64,000 nt of DNA from Imbricaverruca yamaguchii (taxonomy: Eukaryota > Arthropoda > Thecostraca > Neoverrucidae), in the NCBI GenBank assembly GCA_034440575.1, contig JAOTOL010001615.1:1954001-2018000 (forward strand), given 5' to 3'. Positions 48,301 through 53,175 of this stretch are shown here, piece by piece. Below the pieces are notes generated by a model. The model ran no database searches and was not told the origin of the DNA. It was given only the letters and a program-made list of their open reading frames with translations. Numbering within the stretch: the stretch's first letter is position 1; every line of letters starts with the position of its first letter. Both the position numbers and the translations under genes were made by a program.

Positions 48301-49794
48301 AAATTTTCACCTCCTTATTCATTGACAAGCCAGTTTAGGATTCTCTCATCCAGCTGACCCAGTGGAGGTTCAATCCAGAACAAACTTTGGATGATGCATG
48401 GGAAAGACAAGTGAAGGAAAATGGAAGCTTACCTGGTTTATGACCAGAGTGGGGAAACTTACTTTCTGGGTTGGAAGTCAGAGTGCATAGACTTCTTTTG
48501 GAGTTAATTTTCATGGACATACTATTTGTATGCATGAAATCTGTTTCTGGTAACCAATGGAAAAGCCTATGCCACCTACAATATATGTATAAGTAATATG
48601 CATCATCACTTTTGGTCAAATCAAATATCAAAGCATAGGAACAAAGAAGTGAACAATGAATGGCACCACCAGGCAGTAACCAGTAATAATCAGCACAGTT
48701 CCTCTCTCATAACTTACAGGAGCTAAAAATACTTCACACTTCACTCTCAACTCAGAGCACATACCTACCTATTCAGTGAATTCCCTGTATAATATAAAAA
48801 ACACCTCTGCTACCACACATGCCAGTTGGGTGTGATAGAGGTGCTCGATGCAAAGGACCAGTCAACCATCTTATGTTTGCAGTAGGACAGTTATTATGTT
48901 CAAAATTGCTACTGGTCATATGTCATATATAAGACACCTTGCATCAATCAGTTCAGAGATTTCAAAACAGAAAACACTAATACAACAAATTCTGATCAGC
49001 GGCCTCCAGACTCAGGATGTCTCTTAAAACCTCCAATTTTCCACTACACAGGCTGCACAAATGCAGGTTTTCAGAGATGTGGCTCCAAAGTTGGAGCAAC
49101 CTGAGAACATTGTACTCAGTGCATGTCATGCCAACTTGCAGGAGCTGTTGGCAAGTTGTCTGTTTCTGGTGATTTTTTATTGAGATTGAGAGAAGTGTGT
49201 GAAGCTATGTTTTGGCTGATGACTGCTATGAAAAGTGGTTAATGTATGGTAACCATAAGTAGAATAACCAGCATTTGTGTGGGCATTGTTATTTTTAATC
49301 AATTTCTTTGTTCCACATTTGTGTCATATATGTGAAGCCCATCCTATCAATATGATCCTGGAGTGCAAAAATATTTTAAGAGATAAAATATCAGATGAAG
49401 TGCCTTAATTCACACCATTATTGGCATGGAGCAGACCCATAGAATGATTGATAGGTAGCCACCATCTGCATGTATGATTGCATGAATAACTACTTTAAAT
49501 TGTTGAATGATGGTTACAATACAAATGTTGGCGGTTCATGATCATGATATATGATTGTTCATCAGCTTATCATGGTAATAATTTTGCATATGGATATGAA
49601 AAGAACGCGCCATAATCGTATACCTACCATGGATCGAACTCATGTATGATGCTTTCGAACCGGATCACAGCAAACAAACGACTTGAAAATGCTGCTACAC
49701 ATGCTAACGCTAATATCGCGAAGGTAAGAAGCGTAGTTATCCCTGATGGAGTGTTCAAAGACGATTTTACGGCGACGCCGGCCCTTTTCGCCAT
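21210..49794 (-). CDS. STT3B: STT3B, catalytic subunit of oligosaccharyltransferase (14 coding exons, whole locus)
   Basis: STT3 transfers the oligosaccharide from dolichyl-pyrophosphate to Asn in N-X-S/T sites in the ER lumen. Fourteen exons join to 2,253 nt, 750 residues plus stop; every junction is GT-AG and every phase closes. Family hallmarks are all present: EFDPW (D54), D172-N-E174, S353-V-S-E356, R410, W552-W-D-Y-G556 and the D619-I-N-K622 region. B-type rather than A-type is shown by many stretches agreeing with human STT3B, such as [30 protein letters not shown] and IAEGEHP, and by the acidic insertion near 440-455 and lysine-rich tail. The end KKVQ is a KKXX ER-retrieval signal. 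Human STT3B (826 residues) has a longer N-terminus. In animals STT3B mainly modifies sites skipped during co-translational glycosylation. Introns carry minisatellites, SINEs and LINE stubs. Confidence 0.96.
21683..21807 (-). CDS. STT3B: STT3B exon 13 (residues 678-719)
   Basis: Encodes [20 protein letters not shown] and [14 protein letters not shown], near the conserved end of the family. Acceptor GGTACAG, donor GTAATG, phase 2. Confidence 0.95.
21890..21936 (+). mobile_element. 47-bp LINE 3'-end stub, intron 12
   Basis: Flanked by perfect 12-bp duplications AACCTTTAGACA (21,878-21,889 and 21,937-21,948). The insert reads GATCAACCCTGGTCGATGCG, then CCCTAAAGCCCC, the same 3'-end motif as the other LINE stubs. 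It is an extreme 5' truncation. Confidence 0.75.
22172..22362 (-). CDS. STT3B: STT3B exon 12 (residues 614-677)
   Basis: Encodes [20 protein letters not shown], carrying the DK motif (D619 to K622), and [17 protein letters not shown]. Acceptor CCGCAG, donor GTAATG, phase 0. Confidence 0.96.
22675..23370. repeat. Decayed ~25-bp tandem repeat patches, intron 11
   Basis: Loose repeats of GGGACAGGACCATCTCGACT-like sequence at about 22,680-22,760 and 23,185-23,365, with more at 23,655-23,740. Units are highly diverged, suggesting an old array. TTTAGGGGCGCATCGAC at about 22,488 is another LINE 3' motif without a clear duplication. Confidence 0.5.
23755..24098. repeat. Minisatellite, 57-bp unit, beside exon 11 donor
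   Basis: Six near-identical units containing CCGACCTCGCCAGTGTGCCC and AGCAGTGAGCCGGCTGGACC. It starts about 10 bp inside intron 11 from the donor. Six-unit open frames result from the period being divisible by three. Confidence 0.95.
24108..24204 (-). CDS. STT3B: STT3B exon 11 (residues 582-614)
   Basis: Encodes [14 protein letters not shown] to [13 protein letters not shown]. Acceptor CCGTCAG, donor GTGAGT, phase 1. A 57-bp minisatellite begins about 10 bp past this donor. Confidence 0.95.
27340..27435 (-). mobile_element. tRNA-derived SINE-like fragment, intron 10
   Basis: On the minus strand, GGTAGCCTAGATGGTGGAGC resembles an A box and GGACTCGAATCTC a B box at tRNA-like spacing. No target-site duplication was identified. 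Confidence 0.5.
28590..28815. repeat. Minisatellite, ~72-76-bp unit, three units, intron 10
   Basis: Three diverged units sharing CACCGCACCTCCACCGAGCA and CCAGACAGCTCGGGACGAG blocks. Too few copies to fix the exact period. Confidence 0.7.
29541..29712 (-). CDS. STT3B: STT3B exon 10 (residues 524-581), WWDYG motif
   Basis: Begins the luminal domain: [12 protein letters not shown], then [16 protein letters not shown] (WWDYG at 552-556, which reads the +2 Ser/Thr of the sequon) and [16 protein letters not shown] and NNS at 571-577 are themselves conserved glycosylation sites. Acceptor ACGGCAG, donor GTCAGT, phase 0. Confidence 0.97.
29726..29889. repeat. ~91-bp duplication beside exon 10 acceptor, intron 9
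   Basis: Two copies of a unit containing AGGGCCGGGTGTGGGTCGAC and CAGCCCGCCGCGGCACACAT. The array starts about 14 bp upstream of the exon 10 acceptor. Confidence 0.9.
29890..30345. repeat. Minisatellite, 29-bp unit, intron 9
   Basis: About 15 units of CACAACACTGCAGAGTGGCG followed by GGACGTCAA; the spacing between GAGTGG motifs is 29 bp. It decays towards its left-to-right end after 30,200. Confidence 0.95.
30690..31357. repeat. Minisatellite, 56-bp unit derived from the exon 9 splice donor
   Basis: Eleven intronic units plus a first unit that includes the last 35 nt of exon 9. On the minus strand each unit carries CTGGCCTCCTACAGCGGCGG followed by GTGAGTCC, identical to the exon end and donor. 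GTAGGAG marks on the plus strand fall every 56 bp from 30,715 to 31,331. The copy at 30,715 has GC instead of GT, and the copy at 31,051 has one exon-side change. The coding sense of the unit ([12 protein letters not shown]) agrees with STT3 from other animals, so the exon is the source. Confidence 0.95.
31323..31510 (-). CDS. STT3B: STT3B exon 9 (residues 462-524)
   Basis: Encodes a basic segment ([12 protein letters not shown]), the last membrane span and the conserved [18 protein letters not shown]. Donor GTGAGT, phase 2. Its last 35 nt belong to the first unit of a 56-bp minisatellite that fills intron 9 with eleven more copies of this exon end and donor. Confidence 0.96.
31511..32228 (-). 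other. STT3B intron 8
   Basis: A 718-bp intron without a recognisable element. Open frames on both strands are not supported. Confidence 0.6.
32229..32431 (-). CDS. STT3B: STT3B exon 8 (residues 394-461)
   Basis: Contains [17 protein letters not shown] with R410, the arginine that in bacterial PglB contacts the lipid pyrophosphate. It is followed by a glycine/acid-rich linker ([14 protein letters not shown]) and LYDK. Acceptor TCGGCAG, donor GTGGGC, phase 0. Confidence 0.95.
32577..32915. repeat. Dispersed repeat copy A, intron 7
   Basis: Shares with copy B (33,628-34,105) the blocks TTTTTCGTTAGGTGTGAGAT, TTTAAAATGCTTTT, GGATGTCGAT(C/T)GAGTGTTCA and TATTTC(G/A)CGAATAATTTA in the same order. 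About 80% alike by eye. Confidence 0.8.
32964..33000. other. Perfect 15-bp inverted repeat, 7-nt loop
   Basis: CACTGAAAGGTTGCG (32,964-32,978), loop CAAACAT, then the exact reverse complement (32,986-33,000). A second short hairpin, AAGGGAATG with CATTCCCTT, lies at 33,110-33,129. Function unknown. Confidence 0.85.
33628..34105. repeat. Dispersed repeat copy B, intron 7
   Basis: Counterpart of the copy at 32.58 kb, with about 130 bp of extra sequence at about 33,825-33,950, either gained here or lost from copy A. Confidence 0.75.
34856..35034 (-). CDS. STT3B: STT3B exon 7 (residues 334-394)
   Basis: Encodes [16 protein letters not shown] and [13 protein letters not shown], holding the SVSE motif (353-356) of the catalytic external loop 5; E356 is the conserved acid. 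Ends NINDERVF. Acceptor CCGGCAG, donor GTGAGT, phase 1. A 65-67-bp minisatellite starts about 20 bp upstream of the acceptor. Confidence 0.96.
35058..35475. repeat. Minisatellite, 64-67-bp unit, beside exon 7 acceptor
   Basis: About six units containing CACACCAGATAGCACGACAG and TGGA(C/A)(G/C)(C/A)TGGAAGCACTGG. Two subtypes alternate: TGCGACACGAAGCACACC and AGCGACACGAAAACACACC. Confidence 0.95.
35651..35842 (-). mobile_element. tRNA-derived SINE with 14-bp target-site duplication, intron 6
   Basis: The minus-strand insert 35,665-35,828 is bounded by AAATAGTTGGGATT (35,651-35,664 and 35,829-35,842). The head reads GGGGACGAGTAGCCTGAGGG, then an A-box-like TAGCCTGAGGGTAAG and B box GGGTTCGAATCTTACC. 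The 3' tail is CCAATAACCAACCAACC. The perfect duplication implies a fairly recent insertion. The same family occurs at 7.1 kb. Confidence 0.92.
36812..37690. repeat. Minisatellite, 28-bp unit with 25-bp variants, intron 6
   Basis: About 31 units of ACGACAATCTGATAAGGCAC followed by CATAGCGC; some lack GACA-type segments. The long minus-strand frames through it are repeat artefacts. Confidence 0.95.
37957..37994 (-). mobile_element. 38-bp LINE 3'-end stub, intron 6
   Basis: Flanked by 13-bp duplications GCTGCACC(C/T)CTTC (37,944-37,956 and 37,995-38,007) with one mismatch. The insert is GGGGCTTTGGGGCGCATCGA, then CCAGGGTTGATCATTCGT, i.e. the LINE 3' end on the minus strand. Confidence 0.75.
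38532..38580 (+). mobile_element. 49-bp LINE 3'-end stub, intron 6
   Basis: Perfect 14-bp duplications TAACAATACAGCTC (38,518-38,531 and 38,581-38,594). The insert contains CATGGTCGATGCGCCCTAAA, then GCCCAAATAACTAAC. Confidence 0.8.
39544..39715 (-). CDS. STT3B: STT3B exon 6 (residues 277-334)
   Basis: Encodes two membrane segments, less conserved, with [15 protein letters not shown] at the start and [11 protein letters not shown] at the end. Acceptor GCCCCAG, donor GTGAGA, phase 2. Confidence 0.93.
39879..40436. repeat. Minisatellite, 80-bp unit, beside exon 5 donor
   Basis: About seven units containing GTCACCCACTGACCTACCGA and GGTGACCTCGCTGACCTGCC, with GCCCGCCGGCGGGC at the joint. Spacing of GTCACCC marks at 40,036 and 40,116 is 80 bp. 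The array nearly reaches the exon 5 donor. Confidence 0.95.
40445..40643 (-). CDS. STT3B: STT3B exon 5 (residues 211-277)
   Basis: Encodes [17 protein letters not shown] and later [17 protein letters not shown]. Acceptor GTGGCAG, donor GTGAGT, phase 1. The 80-bp minisatellite of intron 5 begins within about 10-20 bp of this donor. Confidence 0.96.
40644..41976 (-). other. STT3B intron 4
   Basis: A 1.3-kb intron with one complete SINE (41.37-41.55 kb). A plus-strand frame at 40.88-41.23 kb has no recognisable similarity. Confidence 0.6.
41352..41564 (+). mobile_element. tRNA-derived SINE with 15-bp target-site duplication, intron 4
   Basis: The insert 41,367-41,549 lies between perfect copies of CAATCCTGAGACAGG. 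The head GGGATGGCCGAGTGGTTAAG (A box) is followed by GGTCCCGGGTTCGACGC (B box), resembling a Leu/Ser-type tRNA. The body is about 100 bp and the tail is (AAAC)n. It is a different family from the SINEs at 7.1 and 35.7 kb, and the clearest young insertion in the window. Confidence 0.95.
41977..42042 (-). CDS. STT3B: STT3B exon 4 (residues 189-210)
   Basis: A 66-nt exon encoding [11 protein letters not shown] to SYFYM, matching the STT3B segment between the DNE motif and WGGYVF. Acceptor TTTCAG, donor GTTGGT, both phase 0. Confidence 0.94.
43198..43856. repeat. Minisatellite, 33-37-bp unit, intron 3
   Basis: Units of CTACTGTTGACGGTGACTGT followed by CACTCCGGACAACCTAG, with shorter CACTCCTGACAG variants. 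About 16 units. It ends about 100 bp from the exon 3 donor. Confidence 0.92.
43781..43834 (-). mobile_element. 54-bp LINE 3'-end stub inserted in the intron 3 minisatellite
   Basis: Perfect 13-bp duplications TGACGATGACTGT (43,768-43,780 and 43,835-43,847), themselves part of a repeat unit. The insert contains GGATTGGGGTTTAGGGGCGC and GTCGACATCAAGGGTCATT. Confidence 0.8.
43958..44135 (-). CDS. STT3B: STT3B exon 3 (residues 129-188)
   Basis: Acceptor TTTTCAG. Contains FLLTRELW and [12 protein letters not shown], giving the second acidic catalytic motif D172-N-E174. Ends at W188 with donor GTGAGT, phase 0. Confidence 0.96.
44160..44660. repeat. Minisatellite, ~20-24-bp unit, intron 2 beside exon 3 acceptor
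   Basis: About 20 diverged units of GGAAACTGTCCAGTCAGTCC-type sequence. The array begins about 25-30 bp upstream of the exon 3 acceptor. Confidence 0.9.
44661..45575 (-). other. Rest of STT3B intron 2
   Basis: AT-rich. A short plus-strand tRNA-like piece, GGTAGCTCAGTGGATAAG at about 45,113-45,130, looks like a truncated SINE head. CATACTCAGTACACTAG and CATACTCGGTACACTAG at about 44,952 and 45,173 form a local duplication. Confidence 0.5.
45576..45640 (+). mobile_element. ~65-bp LINE 3'-end stub with (CAT)n tail, intron 2
   Basis: Contains CTGGTCGATGCGCCCCAAAA, then CCCCAATCATCATCC and more CAT repeats. It is flanked by CCA(T/C)GCATA(G/A)CT (45,564-45,575 and 45,641-45,652), two mismatches. 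The tail shows how the family ends: AACCCCAATCATCAT. Confidence 0.7.
45740..45958 (-). CDS. STT3B: STT3B exon 2 (residues 56-129)
   Basis: Acceptor GGCAG/GTTCAAC completes Trp56. It encodes the conserved first luminal loop, with [15 protein letters not shown] at 73-87, and then YPGLM and [11 protein letters not shown]. Donor GTGAGC, phase 2. Confidence 0.96.
45959..49627 (-). other. STT3B intron 1, mostly CpG-depleted
   Basis: From about 46,180 to 49,560 only about five CG dinucleotides were found by eye in 3.4 kb, against frequent CpG on both sides. CA and TG are abundant. No exon or transposon domain was recognised. It includes a decayed tandem repeat at 46.38-46.75 kb. Confidence 0.75.
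46380..46745. repeat. Heavily decayed ~20-22-bp tandem repeat in intron 1
   Basis: Repeated blocks such as ATTTTTGGGGTCCC, ACATTTTGGGGCCAC, AATTGTTAGGGCCCC, ATTTGCAGACCCC and ATTTCTTGGGTCC recur every 20-22 bp. No two units are identical. Confidence 0.6.
49628..49794 (-). CDS. STT3B: STT3B exon 1 (residues 1-56)
   Basis: Starts [10 protein letters not shown]; the ATG sits in a good context (CCAACATGG). It encodes the first membrane segment (about 20-40) and ends in HEFDP with the first catalytic metal-binding Asp, D54. The donor GTAGGTA at 49,627 splits the Trp56 codon (phase 2). Ten further in-frame codons lie upstream (from 49,824), but family alignment favours the second ATG. Confidence 0.93.
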
Positions 49795-50767
49795 GTTGGA
49801 CTGTTTACGCACACAAATGCCCAATTTGTATCGACTACTTCAATGCACAAATATTTTTCATGTGTTCGTACGTAGATTGAATACTGACATCAACTTTCAC
49901 TTGCATAAATTGAACTATCATGCATAAAATATCAGTTAAAAACAATTATACAGTGATAAACTTAAAAGAACTCTACAACCTATGCCGCTTCAAATCGATA
50001 CACAAAACACTGAAGCAGATGGCTGACGTAGTGTTATATGGGTACCGGGTCCTCCAATGGTGTTTGGCAACCGGTGACGTCACATGGGCTGAACCTGTTG
50101 GTGTTCGAGTCAAACTTCCATATTTTCCGTACGGAATTTTGAATCTTAACACGCGCTCTGGAGGGCCTCCGAAAGTAACGCGCACTGGAGAGGGGGGCGG
50201 ATTCCGCCCCCATAAGATTTCAGCTCCTATGAAGGCTAGAGCAACGAAATTCGTAGGGTGGATGGGCGCGATAGTGAACTCCATTGTGTGCAAAGTTCAT
50301 GACCTTAGGTCAATATATTAAAGGTCAAATGAGGTCAAAGTATCAAAATGTTCTGGTTTTGCGTGGCTTGGCTTGTCATTGTTATGGATCGCTGTTGTTG
50401 TGTTTAAATGCTCCAAAATTGGCATTAATGATGTTTTCGACATTATTAATGATGCAATACAGATGTTAGATCCGCCATTTGACCTCAGGTCACCTATATA
50501 GGAGCACTTTATTAGGTCGTTACCTGCTCCAGCTACCGGAACTGGGCTCCCATCCCGACTGCTCCGTTGGGCGGCTCGGTACAATCGGCTTCGCAAAGAA
50601 AGGAGTGAAATACATGAATAAAGTGTGGAAGCGCTTAGGCACACAATGACAAACAGTATATTTCGGGATGTGTATGGAGTAACATGTAAAGTGACATCAA
50701 TCGCATGACAGTCATTTGCATTTATGACACATTTCAGTTGACCAAGTTTGGTTTCTTTACCCTATCA
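49795..50767. other. STT3B upstream region, no other gene recognised
   Basis: Contains the STT3B 5' UTR and promoter on the minus strand; no TATA box is clear. GGGGGGCGGATTCCGCCCCC at about 50,193-50,212 is a GC palindrome resembling sequence at the ends of the following direct repeats. Confidence 0.4.
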
Positions 50768-51418
50768 TGAACACTAACAAGTCGCTAGTGTTGTCAACAA
50801 CACTTCATTATTGCCAATATACGGGAAGCGCATCAGCGCCGATTTTTGTGGTCTGGCGCTGCGAATTGTTTTTACTTTAACGGCCCCTAACTTCCCGGCC
50901 GATTTTCATTTTTCTTGCTTTACACAATGCGCCGGTCATTTCTAAGCAGGTACGCGAGAAATTTGCCGCGTATCGGCCGGTACAATATGGTGTTATGTAA
51001 GAAAAATCGGAAGGATTGGCGGAATTCGCCATCCCCCTCTAGGGCGTGTGCTAACCTGTTATAAACTTGACCTGAATTGACCTCGGTGACTTGATATGAC
51101 TCTGGAACAATGCAGCATGACAATGTACATCAAACAAGTCGCTAGTTTTGCCATGAACACTTTCTTTTTACTAATATATGGGAAGCGCATCAGCGCCGAT
51201 ATTTGTAATAAGGCGCTGATAATTTTTTTTTTAACTTTAACGAAGCCTAACTCGAAAAAAAAAATTGGTCAACTTTCATTTTTCTTACTTTAAACAACGC
51301 GCCGGTCATTTATTGCCAGGTACATAAGCAATGGCGTATATCAGCCGGTAAAATCTGGAGTTATCTACGAAAAACCGGAGGGGTGGGCGGATTTCCCCCC
51401 CCCCCTCCAGGGCGTGTG
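50768..51418. repeat. Pair of ~290-bp diverged direct repeats
   Basis: Copies at about 50,768-51,058 and 51,126-51,418 share GGGAAGCGCATCAGCGCCGA, TTTTACTTTAACG, TTTCATTTTTCTT and CGCGCCGGTCATTT, and end CC(C/T)CCAGGGCGTGTG-like. A dispersed repeat duplicated in tandem. No coding content. Confidence 0.8.
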
Positions 51419-52727
51419 TTAAATACAATCAAAATGGAATAGGATTAGGTTCATTTGAAAGCTTGAGGAGTATTCTCCAAGAATATGAGCCTTAGCATCC
51501 CCTAAAGCTAGCACTTTTTGGGGGCGAAAGCTGATGGCCTCCCCGTTGAGCTCCACAGATATCGCGCGGTGCTGCGGGTAGGAACAGTATGACGAGACAG
51601 GTCCAGTGAAAATCACGGCTGGGAAGGAGGGGTAGGAGCAAGTAAGAGATAACAGTTTCAACACAATCCTCCACAATAGCTGCAGGGTCGGGTACAAGGG
51701 TGGGGGAGCTGGGCACATGCTCCTCTCTTGAGTTAGTCATTTATTGGGGATTAGGGGTGCATCGACTACAGAGGTTATGCAACGCCCATAACATCGTCAG
51801 TCATGCCGCGATATCCAAGTGGAGGTTATTCCAGAAGACTTACTATGTAATATGTTGTCAAACCTGTGATGGTAAGAACGTACGGTATACTCATCCTGAT
51901 TTTATCACTGGCCACCTACCCGGCATAGCATTCGTCACTCTAGAAAACAAAATTAATTATAAACCACTAGGAACCATTAGGATTTTCCTAATGGCTTTGA
52001 TGGTCCCTAATGGTTTGAATGTTTCTTAATGAAATTTACTTGATGGTGTAGTGATCCCAATGGTCCTAATGGTATTCTGACCAGGCCAATGGGAGTTTCC
52101 ATTCGGAATCTGGTGGTTCAGTGTATGGTTCATCGCTTTCGTAGTGGAAAAATATTCCGACTGGTTTTGATGGCAATCTTTAGACATGCATAGATTGCCG
52201 TGAAATTTGTTTGATGCTTCCTCAGAAAATTTCACAGAACCAACGTGCTAGCTGATCTAGGGGATAGGGACATGGGGTTATGTCCCTTCCCTCCAAGCGA
52301 CATAAATGTGGATCAAAATATCTCCCCACCACAAAATTTTAAACTTTAAGAAGTTTTGCTTGGGGGATGGTTGTGACAAAATACACAGCAATGTGGTGAA
52401 CCTAGTCGGAATCGGCGAATTCGCTCCTAAAAATGCATACATTTAGAGTTCGCCTGGCGGACAATAACCCACGACAAAAAAAATCCGCCGGGGGGTTAAC
52501 ATTTTTGCTGGGATTCCAGATACAGTGCACAAAAAAAAACGCGACAGGATCAGATAAAAATAAATCCGAGCTTCTAAGCTTCGAAAAATTACTCGGGAAT
52601 CCGGAATGTGGGAAACCGGCCTGGAACCATTAGAATCACGCATAGCATTGAAGAAAAGCCCCAGCTCACGGAAAAATGCACGGTCCCAAAAATCGTAGTA
52701 TGTCCCGCGAGACCTAGTGCGATTCGA
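51419..52727. other. Spacer with one LINE 3' motif
   Basis: ATTGGGGATTAGGGGTGCAT (51,745-51,764), then CGACTACAGAGG, is another member of the LINE 3'-end family; flanking AGTCAT copies are too short to be sure. CCTAATGGT-type words recur at 51,970-52,080, foreshadowing the next array. No gene recognised. Confidence 0.5.
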
Positions 52728-52957
52728 TGCGAACCACTAGATACCATTACGACCATTAGGTACCATCAGGACCATTAGGTACCATCAGGACCATTAGGTA
52801 CCGTCAGGACCATTAGGTACCGTCAGGACCATTAGGTACCATCAGGACCATTAAGTACCATTGGAACCACTAGGTACCATCAAAACCACTAGGTACCATC
52901 AAAACCACTAGGTACCATCAAAGCCACTAGGTACCATTAGGACCACTAGGTACCTGT
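52728..52957. repeat. Minisatellite, 19-bp unit
   Basis: About 12 units of ACCATTAGGTACCATCAGG, grading into ACCACTAGGTACCATCAAA. Each unit contains the palindrome GGTACC. Confidence 0.95.
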
Positions 52958-53175
52958 ATAAAATATACTACCATACCCTAATACCCTGACAAAAAAATAA
53001 ACCTGTGTAACCTGTAAAATTGCCAAAAAGTATGACCAATTTGTAAATAGAAAAATGTCATGAGAAAATCCGATGAATCATGTGCACTCACCTTCCGGCA
53101 CCCGTACCGCACCTACAAGTTGCAGGCTTTTACGGTTGATTCTCGAAAGAAAACAGTACGTAGTTCCATTGTGTA
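52958..53175. other. Short spacer before the pogo-like element
   Basis: No gene recognised. It ends with the TA target dinucleotide at 53,174-53,175. Confidence 0.5.
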
